This document shows, in pieces, positions 24,501 to 32,832 of a DNA stretch of 37,834 bases (position 1 is its first letter; each line of letters begins with the position of its first letter). Position numbers and translations under genes: made by a program. The notes beneath the pieces were generated by a model that saw only the letters and a program-made list of their open reading frames with translations, made no database searches and had not been told where the DNA came from. The DNA is from Streptomyces sp. 150FB (lineage in GTDB: Bacteria; Actinomycetota; Actinomycetes; Streptomycetales; Streptomycetaceae), in contig NZ_JTHL01000001.1 of NCBI RefSeq assembly GCF_000818195.1, forward strand, positions 9,294,078 to 9,331,911. The letters are read 5' to 3'.

Positions 24501-27500
24501 GCAGCATGTCAGGCGGGTAGGAGGGGTCGAGTGGGACGGCGGTGACGTTCAGCCGCGCCAGCGCCAGCAGGGCCGTCACGTGCTCGACGGACGGCTCCAG
24601 GTACAGGGCCACGTGGCAGGCTCCGCCATCGGCCGGGATGGCGCGGCGGTCGGCCAGATCCGCCGCGAGCGCCGCGGCGTGGGCGTCGAGCATCGCGTAG
24701 CTCACAGTGCTTCCGTCGGCCGTCACCAGAGCGGGCGTGTCCGGTGTGCGGGCGGCCTGCCGCGCGAAGCCCTCGGCGATCGTGGTGAAGCCCGGTTCCG
24801 GGTCGCTCCCGCGCCCGTGCTCCGGCAGCGACCTCCGGTACGGCGCGACCAGCTCGCGCAGGGTCGACCGTCCGCCGGAGGCGAGCGCGTCCACGCCCCG
24901 CCGCAGCAACTCGGCCATGGCCTCGGCGGTCTCGTCGGGGAATGCGTCCTGCGCGTACTCCCACAGCAGGTCAAGGCCGTCGGCATGCTCGATCACCGAG
25001 ACCGTCAGCGGGCACTTGGCCTCCGGCGTTCCCCACCACAGGGGTCGGTGAACGCAATGAGGGAGCCGGAGCGCGCCGTAGTCGGTGTTCTCCAGCACGA
25101 ACAGGACGTCGAACGGGGCGCCGTCGCCTGCCGCCTCCCAACCCGTCAGCACGTCCGTCAGTGCCACGTCCTGCCGTCGCAGTACCTCCTCCACGCCGGC
25201 CCCCATGAGGGCGAGCTGCGAGCGCAGTTCCTCGTCGGGCGCGACGGCCACGGCCAGCAACACCGTGTTCGCCATCATGCCGACGCTGTCCTCGAACTCG
25301 TGTACCGCACGGTTGGCCACCGGAGCGGCGACGCGCGGACGGACCAGACCGGTCACGCCGTACAGGCTCCAGGCGAAGACGCCCAGCAGCAGTTGGAAGC
25401 GGGTCAGTCCGAACTCGGCGCAGAGCCGGTCCACCTGGGCTCGGCGCACGACGTCCAGGGACGTGTGGAGCAGCCGTGCCCGCGGTGCCGAACCCTCGTC
25501 CTCGAAGGGGAGCGCCTCCCGGGGCTCCTCCAGGCCGCGGTAATACGCCAGGAGCTCGTCGCGCCGCGCGTGGTAGGCCGGGGCGGCGAACCAGTCGGCC
25601 TGCCAGTCGGCGAAGTCGAGCGGGGTGGGCGCGGCCTGCTCCTGGCCGGTCCCTGAGGCGTCGACGTAGCCCGCGGACAGGTCCCGCAGCAGAACGCTCA
25701 GCGACCAGCCGTCGACGGCGATGTGATGCAGGTGGAGCAGAAGGGTCCCACCGTCCTCGTCGGGCAGCCAGCAGGCTCGGAGCATGCGCGGCGTCGCCAG
25801 GTCGAACAGCTCGGCGAAGAAGTCGTCGGCGAAGGCCCGCGCTGCCGCCTCGTCCCACGTCCGCCGCACGCCGGGGTCGTGCCAGGGGTCGTACGGCTCG
25901 CCCACGACCTGGACGAGGCCCTCCGGCCCCGTCTCGAAACCGGTCCGGAGCGCGGCGTGGCCCTCCACCAGCCGCCGGATCGCCTGCCGCAGAGCGGCGG
26001 TGTCGACCGTCCCGTCGATCCGGAGAGCCTGGTTCACGTGGTAGGCCCGTGAACCGGGCGCGCGGCGCTGCACGAGCCACAGCCGCTGCTGCTCGCTGGT
26101 GGCGGGCCCGGAGCGGGCACCGGAGACCGCCGGTACGGGATACACGCTCACCGCCCCGGGACGGGCCGCGGTGACGGCCCGGGCGACCGCCGCCAGATCC
26201 CCCTGGAGGACGGTCGCCTGCGGCACCTCGCAGTCCCACCGTCGCCTGATCTCGAAACGGAGCCGCACGGCCTTCAGCGAATCCCCACCGCAGGCGATCC
26301 ACCGGTCGGTGAGCCCCACCCCGGTCGTCCCAAGGACCTGCTCGGCCAGCTCCAGCAGCTCACGCTGCCGTCGGGTCGGGGCCGATCCGGCGGCAGCGGC
26401 CGGGCGCCAGGGCCGGCCGGTCCGCTCCAGGAGCGCGGCCTGGTCGACCTTGCCGTTGGCGTTGAGCGGCAGCTCCTCGACGAGATGGACCTGGTGCGGC
26501 CGCATGTAGGCGGGCAGGCGGGTCTCCAGGTGGCCGGCGAACTCCTCGTAGGCCAGGTCCTGCCGCAGGACGACGAACGCCAGCAGCTCGTTCGGCCCCT
26601 CCTCGCCGGCACGGCGCGTGCATACGTACGACTGCCGGACCGCCGGGTGCGTAAGAATCTGCCGCTCCACCTCGCCGGGCTCGATCCGAAAGCCGCGGAC
26701 CTTGACCTGGCGGTCCGTCCGCCCGACGTACTCCACCCTGCCCTCGCCGTCGCTCCGGACCAGGTCGCCGGTGCGGTAGTGCGTCTCCCGGCCCCCGTCG
26801 AGCCAGGGCAGGCGCACGAAGCGCCGCCCGGTCTCCTCGGGAAGGTTGCGGTATCCGGCGGCCAGACCGCGTCCGCTCAGCAGCAGTTCGGCGACCTCAC
26901 CGGGCGCGGCGACGCGATCGCGGCCCGGCACGACCAGGACCGCACCCGTGTGCGGCAGGGGCCGGCCGATCGGCACCACGTCGCCGTCGAAGTCCCGGGG
27001 AATCGGGTGGCACAGCGCGAAGGTGGTGGTCTCCGTCGGGCCGTAGACGTTGAACAGCCGGGTGCGGCTGGCGGCGTTGTGCCGGTACCAGCGGCGGATC
27101 ACCGCGGGGTTGAGCTGCTCCCCGCCGGTCAGGACCTGGCCGACCGTGGCGAAACACTCCGGTACCGCGGCGGTCACCGCGTCGAACAGCGCGACCGTGA
27201 TGAAGAGCGTGTCGATCCGCTCGCGTCGCAGCGCCGCGGCGAGCAGTTCGGGTGTCTGCACGTCCACGTCGCTCAGGATCACGCAGCAGCCGCCGGTCAG
27301 CAGCGGTACCCAGACCTCGAAACTCAGCGCGTCGAAGGCCGGGTTGGACAGGCAGGAGTAACGCGCGCCGGACTCGATGCGGATGTAGCCGGGCCGCGCC
27401 AGCCGCAGCACTCCGGCGTCGCGCACCTCGACGCCCTTGGGACGTCCGCTCGTTCCTGAGGTGTAGAACAGGAAGGACACCTCGCCCGCGGCACGCGGTG

Positions 27501-27969
27501 CCGGCGCGGCCGCTTCGGCTTCGGGGACCCGGGGGAGCAGGCTGCCCACGGCCAGCGCCCTCACCCCCTGCGGGAGTCGCGTGCCCGCCTCGTCGGTGTC
27601 GTGCACCAGCGCGACCGCCGCGGAGTCCTGAAGGACGTAGCGGCGGCGCTCCGCAGGACTCTGGGTGTCCAGGGGCACCACCTGGGCACCCAGCCGAAGG
27701 ATGCCGAGCATCACGCAGACCAGCCGCCACGAACGCGGCAGCGCCACCGCCACCGCCTGCCCCCGGGCGACTCCGGCACGGCGCAGTGCCTGTGCCACGG
27801 CGGCTGCCGAGGAGTCGAGCGCCGCGTAGTCCAGCCGCGCGTCGCCGTCGGTGAGCGCGACGGCCCGCGGCGTGCGCAGGGCCTGGCGGTGTACCTCCAG
27901 GGCGAGGCCGCCCGGTGAGCCCGGGTCCTCGGCGACGGAGGCTTCGGGAGTCTCCTCGGCGGGTGCCAT
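18595..27969 (-). CDS. Hybrid NRPS-PKS: A-T-C-A(Pro)-T-KS-KR-T-TE
   Basis: 3124 residues; ATG shares one base with the stop of the upstream NRPS (TGATG). Domains (approximate residues): A1 25-520 (YTSGTSGRPKGV), specificity residues D-A-F-F-L-G-V-T-F-K, closest to branched-chain codes; T1 535-605 (CGGDSLKAV); C 625-1050 (HHIAVDGWS); A2 1060-1560, residues D-V-Q-F-V-A-H-V-V-K, a proline code; T2 1575-1650 (GASSLSLM); KS 1675-2077 (AACSSSL, Cys near 1831; EAHGTGT; SQLGHM); a post-KS linker without any acyltransferase GHSxG; KR to about 2680 (GGTGGIGRAIA; CSSMSALLGG; CDYAAGAGLL); T3 2765-2835 (GADSLMLL); TE 2870-3110 (GGWSFGARVAM, His in TDHYGII). It should join an amino acid to proline, extend by two carbons, reduce to a beta-hydroxy acid and release it. 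The extender-unit AT must act in trans. Confidence 0.93.
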   Translation of the reverse strand: MAPAEETPEASVAEDPGSPGGLALEVHRQALRTPRAVALTDGDARLDYAALDSSAAAVAQALRRAGVARGQAVAVALPRSWRLVCVMLGILRLGAQVVPLDTQSPAERRRYVLQDSAAVALVHDTDEAGTRLPQGVRALAVGSLLPRVPEAEAAAPAPRAAGEVSFLFYTSGTSGRPKGVEVRDAGVLRLARPGYIRIESGARYSCLSNPAFDALSFEVWVPLLTGGCCVILSDVDVQTPELLAAALRRERIDTLFITVALFDAVTAAVPECFATVGQVLTGGEQLNPAVIRRWYRHNAASRTRLFNVYGPTETTTFALCHPIPRDFDGDVVPIGRPLPHTGAVLVVPGRDRVAAPGEVAELLLSGRGLAAGYRNLPEETGRRFVRLPWLDGGRETHYRTGDLVRSDGEGRVEYVGRTDRQVKVRGFRIEPGEVERQILTHPAVRQSYVCTRRAGEEGPNELLAFVVLRQDLAYEEFAGHLETRLPAYMRPHQVHLVEELPLNANGKVDQAALLERTGRPWRPAAAAGSAPTRRQRELLELAEQVLGTTGVGLTDRWIACGGDSLKAVRLRFEIRRRWDCEVPQATVLQGDLAAVARAVTAARPGAVSVYPVPAVSGARSGPATSEQQRLWLVQRRAPGSRAYHVNQALRIDGTVDTAALRQAIRRLVEGHAALRTGFETGPEGLVQVVGEPYDPWHDPGVRRTWDEAAARAFADDFFAELFDLATPRMLRACWLPDEDGGTLLLHLHHIAVDGWSLSVLLRDLSAGYVDASGTGQEQAAPTPLDFADWQADWFAAPAYHARRDELLAYYRGLEEPREALPFEDEGSAPRARLLHTSLDVVRRAQVDRLCAEFGLTRFQLLLGVFAWSLYGVTGLVRPRVAAPVANRAVHEFEDSVGMMANTVLLAVAVAPDEELRSQLALMGAGVEEVLRRQDVALTDVLTGWEAAGDGAPFDVLFVLENTDYGALRLPHCVHRPLWWGTPEAKCPLTVSVIEHADGLDLLWEYAQDAFPDETAEAMAELLRRGVDALASGGRSTLRELVAPYRRSLPEHGRGSDPEPGFTTIAEGFARQAARTPDTPALVTADGSTVSYAMLDAHAAALAADLADRRAIPADGGACHVALYLEPSVEHVTALLALARLNVTAVPLDPSYPPDMLRGVLERVDPLCVLVMPGGSAALDALLPDDVVPHAVVLTDAAPQPPGAAAASHDGRVHDGSRPLYTLFTSGSTGVPKGVRIFDRTLCNLLRWQTGRGALAAPAATQQFSMLSFDVSFQEIFGTLCGGGTLHLVRPEWRQDAPALLERLESAGAERIFMPYVALQLLAEYGVRLGRFPSRLREVVTAGEQLVCTDTIRRWFAGLPGARLFNHYGPTETHVVSALCLDGDPRQWPERPAIGRPVAGALLRVVDAAGEPVPPGCTGELLIGGVMTTRCYLDDSVPDDERFVEVPGEGLFYRSGDRAWFDRRGLLHYAGRDDQQIKLSGHRLELGAVETALLRHPAVMNAVVAHDGDRLTACLECRDEAPTADDLTAHLSALLPAYIRVDRFRRLNALPRTPSGKLDRKAALRAPGEEIRRSAIARTGLSREEEQLAAAFEAVTGATIGPDRTFFEAGASSLSLMRFHLRCTTELGLRFSVTDLFEHVTVRALARHLAPDGSPGAGTGTRTAPAAVSGSAPDPGEPVAVIGMSVRLPGAVDLAAFWDLTVSGGTGIRRFDAPEGLVGAHSALDGPLEFDPGHFGISPQEARLMDPQQRHLLMACVQALAHAGVAEPSATRVGLVASAGENTYFQAILREADPGSLPDDFQLALHHEKDFLATKVAYHLGLTGPVFSAQAACSSSLLAVHLAAGMLRQGDAEVMLAGGVLIDPGSSAGYRYRPQHIFSADGACRSFSDDATGTVGASGVGVVVLKPLRQARRDGDTVYGVITGSAVNNDGSAKMSYSAPSLAGQRDVIRTALARAGRTGADIGYVEAHGTGTRLGDPVEVGALRQAFDVAESGRCALTSVKSQLGHMGAAAGVVGLVRAVLAVHHGTVPPSNGFRAFNPEIGPDPTPFYVPTRATPWPNGREPVAAVSSFGIGGTNAHVIVERNAPAGNAAPAGTAGVPRCLVLSATSTEALRADAARIADYLRSRSELYEPVLRHLQAGRPARGLRIAASCPDAASAVRWLRAVASGEVSHGTAGPDARPIPAAGRTTSRLAEDWTAGRRIDWPTGPAPAPWDFPPPSFALARYDFERAAGTATTGPPRLPETDWLHQPHWVRSHRAFTAADTGRERRAAVVVVVTADLLPPAAYSPFEAVASRVVRVRAAGAFARGGTDAFEVDPADPASLRLLLDALAKDDPDLDLDGVEWVQALPLSIAGPVGPDTLARARHACLDTTAALVQALSDRTGSPRVWWLSYGARPVAGAVRRPELGLLAGPVEVAPQEGVLRGHWLDLPDGELTRWAAHVASVVAETRRHHQADPGGPALYRQLALRQGYWWRPDTTPVTVRAAEPPALPGDDAVHLVLGGTGGIGRAIAAWLLEHTGGRVLLLSRKPVLPVELTRWADRVDLVAADLATTPAHEVASAVAGHTARLDGVIHAAGAGFGGLLVRRDAAAMREAAAARENGALVVEHLIQRYRPALAVYCSSMSALLGGVGQCDYAAGAGLLDGFAHYRGETETETTARIGIDWDVWRETGMATRMPAADSRHRAHLEVGLTVREGTAVFARAISLQLPQVFVSTTGIEASRAFYAPAVRDRTGADSPALHPGVPRDADGTAGIEDSDSAEDTDSTEDRAGLVGQWLREWLGADHLDPHDSLYGLGADSLMLLSLITKVEDAFGVELDLASFSHQVSLTEILKHLQGALALAEPAPETAHRAAVRTAPEAALDVWQEGTGPAVLCLVHPVGGDVQAYRSLVASLGPAPTVCLIADPALRTAAAPQWSLAERAQHYDGVLRARFGGPDSHLRLGGWSFGARVAMEMAGLAEAGGQPVDALYLLDPPPPEAGALVSAYDETHLETVFAAELGHGTSAAAREHGRAYAERLAHCCRANLRSLAEHRVRPLTSTPTLVWLAEQPAAGLPAPADPRETARQWTSRLPAASLPRWLPTDHYGIITPPHVHTVAEEMRRALTDPTAGSRTHREQEAEHLQ

Positions 27970-30900
27970 CAGGCGTCCCGTGTGAGAGGGAGGGCAGAAC
28001 CCCGCGCCTCGGCCGGGCCGGTGCCGCCGGCCGTGTCGGTGTCGAGCCGGTCCAGTTCGGCCGTGAGAACCGCGGCGACACGCGGCAGTTCGTCGCTCTC
28101 CAGCATGTCCCAGTGACCGCAGGCCACCGGTTCGACGGCGAAGCCGCCGCGGGTCCGGCGCTGCCAGAACGCGCGCAGCCGGGCGGCCGCTTCACCGTTG
28201 TCGTCGTCCTCCACCGCCGTCGCCTGCATGAGCACCACGCGGGCCCCCGAGTCGGGCACCACGTAGTCGCGGCCGGTCGCCTGGTGGTGGTTGTACACCG
28301 CGAGGTACCGGGCGACCTGGTCGTCGTCGATACCCGGGTACATGCCGTTGAAGCGCACCAGCTTCTCCCGGAACTCCTCCATGCCCGTCGGGGTGATCGC
28401 GGCGCGCTCCCGCGCGTCCTCCACACCGCGGGTGTCGAGCAGGACCACGCTCACCCTCTCGTGCCCGGCCGCCACCAGGCGGCGGCCCATCTCGTAGGCG
28501 ATCAGTCCCCCGTAGGAAAGCCCGCACAGCACCAGTGCCTCTTCCGGGCGGGGATCGACAAGCCGCAGGTACTCCAGGGCCATGGCCTCGACGTCCGGCA
28601 GGGTCGACTCGCCGGGATCGATCCCTGGTGCCTGGAGGCCCACCACGCCGACGCTTCCCGCGAGCGCCGTGGACAGCGGCAGGTAGCAGAAGGCGGTGCC
28701 GCCGGCGGGATGTACGCACACGACACGGTGCCGGCCGTCCCCGGCCCGGAACGCGACCAGGCTGTTGTCGCCCGCGGGCCCGGACGCCTCCGACCGGGCG
28801 CCGCGGACGCGCTCCGCGAGCGCCTCGATCGTGGGACGCACGATGACGTCCCGGACCGGCAACGCCACACCGAGCTCCTCCTGGACGGCGTGTGCCATCT
28901 TGATCGCCGAGATCGAGGTGCCGCCCAGCTCGAAGAAGTTGTCCCCGACCCCGACGTCCGGGTGCAGCAGCACCCGCCGCCAGATCCGGTACAGGGTCAT
29001 CTCGACGTGGTCGCGGGGCGCGGCCGTGTTGACCCGCCCGGAAAGGGTGCCGGCGGCCGCGCTCAGCACCGCTTCCCGGTCCACCTTGCCGTTGCGGTTC
29101 AGCGGCAGCCGCGGGAACTCGGCGACCACCGTGGGAATCATGTAGTCCGGCAGCCGGTTCTCCAGCGCGAGGCGCCATTCGTGCGGCGTCCACGTGGGCC
29201 CGGCGTCGCGCCCCACGCCGGCCACCAGGTGCGGGCCGCCCGGCATCCGGCGGTCGGCCAGGACGACCGCCTCCCGTACGCCGTCCACCGCCAGCAGGGC
29301 CGTCTCCACCTCGCCGGGCTCTATCCGGAAGCCGCGCAGTTTGAGCTGGTCGTCGTGGCGGCCGGCGTACTCGGCGTTCCCGTCCGGCAGCCAGCGCGCC
29401 AGATCGCCCGTGCGGTAGGCGCGTTCCCCCGGTACGAACGGGTCCGGCACGAAGCGCTCGTCGGTGAGGTCGGGCCGGTGCAGGTATCCGCGCGCCAGGC
29501 TCGCCCCCGCCACGTACACCTCGCCGGGGACTCCCACGGGCACCGGGCGCATGCGGCCGTCCAGCAGGTACAGGCGGGTGCCGCGCAACGGCCGCCCGAT
29601 GGGGCATGACCGCGTACGTGCCCCCGGATCGGTGTACGCGGTGGTGTAGAGCGTGGCCTCGGTCGGTCCGTAGCCGTAGCAGATGCGCAGACCCGGCAGT
29701 TCCTCGCGCATGCGGTGCAGCGCGGCCTCCGGCAGGGATTCCACGCCGGTCAGGAGTTGACGCAGGCTCAGCCCGGCCAGCCGCCGGGACGGGTCCTCGT
29801 CGATCCACAGGATGTAGGACGGGGGCAGGAACGCCTGAGTCACCCGACGCTCCCGCAGCCAACCCATCAGAGCCTCGGGGTCGCCCCGAAGCTCGTCCGG
29901 GACGAGGTGGAGCACCGCTCCCGTGGTCAACGGCACGAGGAGCTCGTGCACCGACGCGTCGAACCCGATGCTCGACCAGGCCGAAGCGGCCTCGCCCGGC
30001 GCGTCGTCCATGAGCTCGCGCCAGTGGTCGAGGAGGTTGACGACGCTGCCGTGTGTCACCGCCACCCCCTTGGGGCGACCGGTCGATCCGGAGGTGTAGA
30101 TGACGTACGCCAGTCGGGTCGGGTCCGCGTCGATCTCCGGTGCGTCCTCCCGCGTGCCCTCGGCCTCGACCGCGGCGAGGTCCTCCCAGAGTTGCCGGCC
30201 GCCTGCCACCGGGTCCCCGAGGTCGGTCAGAACCAGCGCGGGCTCGGCGTCGGCCACCATGGCCGCGAGCCGCTCGGCGGGTTGCCCGGGATCGAGCGGC
30301 AGATAGGCGGCCCCGGCCTTGAGGACGCCGAGGACCGCGACGACCAGTTCGACCGTGCGCCCGGTGTGCAGGCCCACCACCTGGTCGGGGCGCACACCGC
30401 GGGAGATCAGCGCGTTCGCCAGCCGGTTCGCCCGGCGCTCCAGCGTGGCGTAGTCCACCTCCGTGTGCCCGGCGACCACCGCCGGCTGCTCCGGTCGTGT
30501 CCGCACCTGTGCCGCGAAACGCTCCAGCAGGCCGGCCGACGCCGGTGCCACCGGGTCACCTCCACTGCTGAAGGTCGCCAGCAGCTCCCGCTGCTCGTCC
30601 TCGTCCAGTAAGGTCAGGTCGCCGATCTCCGCCTCGGGCCGCTCGGTCATCAGCCGGAACACCCGCAGCAACTGGTGTGCGTACCGCTCCGCCGTCGCCC
30701 TCTCGAAGAGGGCGACGGCGTATTCGATCCCGCCGACCAGGCGCCGACCCTCGTCGGCGAGGACCAGTATCAGGTCCATTTTCGCGGGAACGTGCGAGTC
30801 GTCCTCGCGCACCGCGACCTCCGCGCCGGGGAGTTCGAGTTCCTGCCTCATGGAGGGGACCCACGCGACCATGGTCTGGAACAGGGCCGTGTAGGCAGGG

Positions 30901-32018
30901 CTTCGCGGCGGGTTGACCAGCTCCACCACTCGTTCGAACGGCAGGTCGACATGCGCGAGGCCCTCGCGCAGCCGCCGGTTCACCCGCTTCAGCGCATCCT
31001 CGACGGTGGGTGAGCCGGACAGGTCCGCGCGAACGGCGAGGGTGTTGGCGAAGAAGCCGATGAGGCCGCCGACGTCCCCACGCCGGCGGTTTGCCGTCGG
31101 GGCGCCGACAACGATGTCGTCCTGCCCGGAGAGCAGGGACAGCAACACCGACCAGCCGGTCAGCACCGTCGCGTACAGGGAGACCCCGTTGCGTTTCGCC
31201 AGCTCGCGCAGTGCGCCGGCGAGGTCCTCGTCGACGTCCACGGCCACCCGGCCACCGTGGAAATCCTGCTCGGGCGGACGGGGCCGGTCGGTGGGCAGGG
31301 TGAGCACGGCCGGGACACCGGCCAGCGCCCCGGTCCAGTAGTCGGCGTGCGCGGCTGGTTCCTCGCCGGCGATCCAATCCCACTGCCAGCGGGTGTAGTC
31401 GCTGTACTGCCACGTCAGTTCCGGCAGCGGTACGTCCTGCCCGCCGCGCAGCGCGGCATACACCGTGCTCAGCTCCCGAAGCAGCAGTGACTGGGACCAG
31501 CCGTCGAAAATGAGGTGGTGTGCCGTCAGCAGCAGGACGTGGTGGTCCTCTTCGAGCACGAGCAGGCGGCCGCGCACCATGGCCTCCTCCCCGAGACGGA
31601 AGGGAGTGCCGCCCACCGCCCGCTGCGCCTTCGCGAGGCGCTCGGCCGCGTCCGGTAGCCCCCTCAGATCCTCGACGGTCATGGGGAAGCCGGTCTCCGG
31701 GGGATCGACGACCTGGAGTGCCGAGCCCTCGGCGGGCACCAGCCGGGTGCGCAGCGCCTCGTGCCGGGCTGCGAGCAGGTCCAGTGCCCGCACGAGCAGG
31801 CTCCGGTCCAGCGGCCCCCTGACGTCGAAGTTCATGAGCCCGTGGTAGGCGGCGCTGGCGTCCCCGTCCATGCGTGCCAGGACCCACAACTGCTCCTGCA
31901 CCAGCGACAGGGGCGCAGGACGGGAGGTGGGGGTGGGGTCGGGTCCCGGCGCCGGCGCCGGCGAGGTGGACGGGGTGGTCGGGGGGACGTGGGGGGTGGT
32001 GATGCGAGACGCAGACAC
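27969..32018 (-). CDS. Single-module NRPS: C-A-T-TE
   Basis: 1349 residues from GTG 32018, chosen because GAAGGG precedes it by about 7 nt; the frame opens at 32156 but those 46 codons lack a site and precede a Pro/Thr linker. C domain 35-465 (LSLVQEQLWVLARM, HHLIFDGWSQ near 166); A domain 490-990 (YTSGSTGRPKGV near 643, FDASVHELL, YGYGPTEATLY, LPLNRNGKVDR), specificity residues D-A-H-F-L-G-G-L-Y-K, partly like valine codes but unassigned; T 1005-1075 (FFELGGTSISAI); TE 1095-1335 (GLSYGGLIAYE near 1169, His in CGHWDML). Starting with C suggests an acyl-CoA-accepting starter condensation, giving an N-acyl amino acid. Its own TE could esterify that unit onto the hydroxyl made by the partner enzyme. 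First gene of the operon. Confidence 0.93.
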   Translation of the reverse strand: MSASRITTPHVPPTTPSTSPAPAPGPDPTPTSRPAPLSLVQEQLWVLARMDGDASAAYHGLMNFDVRGPLDRSLLVRALDLLAARHEALRTRLVPAEGSALQVVDPPETGFPMTVEDLRGLPDAAERLAKAQRAVGGTPFRLGEEAMVRGRLLVLEEDHHVLLLTAHHLIFDGWSQSLLLRELSTVYAALRGGQDVPLPELTWQYSDYTRWQWDWIAGEEPAAHADYWTGALAGVPAVLTLPTDRPRPPEQDFHGGRVAVDVDEDLAGALRELAKRNGVSLYATVLTGWSVLLSLLSGQDDIVVGAPTANRRRGDVGGLIGFFANTLAVRADLSGSPTVEDALKRVNRRLREGLAHVDLPFERVVELVNPPRSPAYTALFQTMVAWVPSMRQELELPGAEVAVREDDSHVPAKMDLILVLADEGRRLVGGIEYAVALFERATAERYAHQLLRVFRLMTERPEAEIGDLTLLDEDEQRELLATFSSGGDPVAPASAGLLERFAAQVRTRPEQPAVVAGHTEVDYATLERRANRLANALISRGVRPDQVVGLHTGRTVELVVAVLGVLKAGAAYLPLDPGQPAERLAAMVADAEPALVLTDLGDPVAGGRQLWEDLAAVEAEGTREDAPEIDADPTRLAYVIYTSGSTGRPKGVAVTHGSVVNLLDHWRELMDDAPGEAASAWSSIGFDASVHELLVPLTTGAVLHLVPDELRGDPEALMGWLRERRVTQAFLPPSYILWIDEDPSRRLAGLSLRQLLTGVESLPEAALHRMREELPGLRICYGYGPTEATLYTTAYTDPGARTRSCPIGRPLRGTRLYLLDGRMRPVPVGVPGEVYVAGASLARGYLHRPDLTDERFVPDPFVPGERAYRTGDLARWLPDGNAEYAGRHDDQLKLRGFRIEPGEVETALLAVDGVREAVVLADRRMPGGPHLVAGVGRDAGPTWTPHEWRLALENRLPDYMIPTVVAEFPRLPLNRNGKVDREAVLSAAAGTLSGRVNTAAPRDHVEMTLYRIWRRVLLHPDVGVGDNFFELGGTSISAIKMAHAVQEELGVALPVRDVIVRPTIEALAERVRGARSEASGPAGDNSLVAFRAGDGRHRVVCVHPAGGTAFCYLPLSTALAGSVGVVGLQAPGIDPGESTLPDVEAMALEYLRLVDPRPEEALVLCGLSYGGLIAYEMGRRLVAAGHERVSVVLLDTRGVEDARERAAITPTGMEEFREKLVRFNGMYPGIDDDQVARYLAVYNHHQATGRDYVVPDSGARVVLMQATAVEDDDNGEAAARLRAFWQRRTRGGFAVEPVACGHWDMLESDELPRVAAVLTAELDRLDTDTAGGTGPAEARGSALPLTRDA

Positions 32019-32299
32019 GGAATTCCCTTCATGAGAAAGGAAGGTGGGAAAGCAGGTACGCGTTCCGGCAGGCCCGACGCAACGCATGCGCGAGGTCAGG
32101 AGTCGGGTGCGGACAGCAGAAGGCGTACGGGACGCCGTGTGGTCAGGCTTCGCCATGCCGGGCAGGGTTCGGAAGCCGCCCGTCCGGCAGTGGTTCCTCT
32201 CTGTGACTTCACCTGCGACCTGATGTCAGAGGTATTTTTAGAGAGGCGAAGAGGATGAAAACAATCGGCGAGTCAGTGAATTTCGGTCGAGGCATCCGG

Positions 32300-32329
32300 A
32301 ATCTAATCCCAGACCGATTTAAAGGTCAA
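32300..32329 (-). promoter_or_regulatory. Promoter of the NRPS operon
   Basis: On the minus strand TTGACC (32329-32324) and TAGATT (32305-32300) are separated by 18 nt, a good sigma-70-type pair in an AT-richer patch. The start point near 32293 gives a leader of about 275 nt before the GTG at 32018. Confidence 0.5.
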
Positions 32330-32529
32330 CAGTGACGCAGACCACACAACCTCTCCTGGCGGAAATGTTTTGGATCGTGTCGCGTTCAGAAAAGGGGTAT
32401 AGCGGTAATCGAGGTAAATATCCTCGCACTTCCCGCCGCAGGGACCGGCGGGGCGGAAGGCCCCGGTGAAGTTGGCCTTTGATGTGTTCGGGTTGTTTGT
32501 CCGCGCGCGGGAAAGGGAGGCGCCGGGTC

Positions 32530-32557
32530 TTGACGGACTCAAGATCTTCATTACTCT
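32530..32557 (+). promoter_or_regulatory. Candidate promoter of the CaiB operon
   Basis: TTGACG (32530-32535) and TACTCT (32552-32557) with a 16-nt spacer, facing away from the NRPS promoter. The leader to the first small ORF would be about 185 nt. Confidence 0.4.
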
Positions 32558-32648
32558 GAAACGACCTGAGATTCGCGGAGGCACTCACGGGGAAGGCTGC
32601 AACTGATAAAGTCACCCCTCGCCGTAGGTTGCCGCGCTCCCGGCTTCC

Positions 32649-32672
32649 GGGACCCTAACGCTGCGCGGTCCC
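32649..32672 (+). repeat. Hairpin in the CaiB operon leader
   Basis: GGGACC (32649-32654) pairs with GGTCCC (32667-32672) around a 12-nt loop, between the candidate promoter and the small ORF at 32749. It could act in attenuation or be incidental. Confidence 0.35.
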
Positions 32673-32748
32673 ATTCCGGCCAATCCGTCTCCTCGTTTAC
32701 GCGTGGTTTTCAACTGCCCTTCGAGCGAATCCCCGAAAGGCCGTTTTT

Positions 32749-32832
32749 ATGACATCGAGTGCAGTTGGCGCCGACGCCGCGCCACCCCCCGCAGAAACGA
32801 TATCGACCCTCTCCGTGGAGGCCACGGCATGA
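32749..32832 (+). CDS. 27-codon upstream ORF coupled to the CaiB gene
   Basis: ATG at 32749 is preceded by AAAGG at 8 nt. The 27-residue product begins MTSSAVGADAAPPPAE and ends STLSVEATA, with no Cys or aromatic residue. Its TGA (32830-32832) overlaps the CaiB ATG as ATGA, the same coupling used between CaiB and the hydratase. Good ribosome site plus exact overlap argue that it is translated. Third positions are less GC-biased than in the large genes. Function unknown: a leader peptide tuning CaiB translation is simplest. Confidence 0.45.
   Translation: MTSSAVGADAAPPPAETISTLSVEATA

Noticed and set aside
21202..25656. 1484-codon plus-strand frame opposite the hybrid NRPS-PKS
   Set aside because: It mirrors the highly GC-biased megasynthase gene and has no recognisable domain; a typical antisense artefact.
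32019..32156. N-terminal extension of the single-module NRPS to 32156
   Set aside because: No ribosome site, basic unstructured sequence, and a well-placed GAAGGG precedes the GTG at 32018.
32303..32615. Two minus-strand frames of 93 and 98 codons in the divergent promoter region
   Set aside because: They overlap the candidate promoters, lack ribosome sites and have no coding-like third-position bias.
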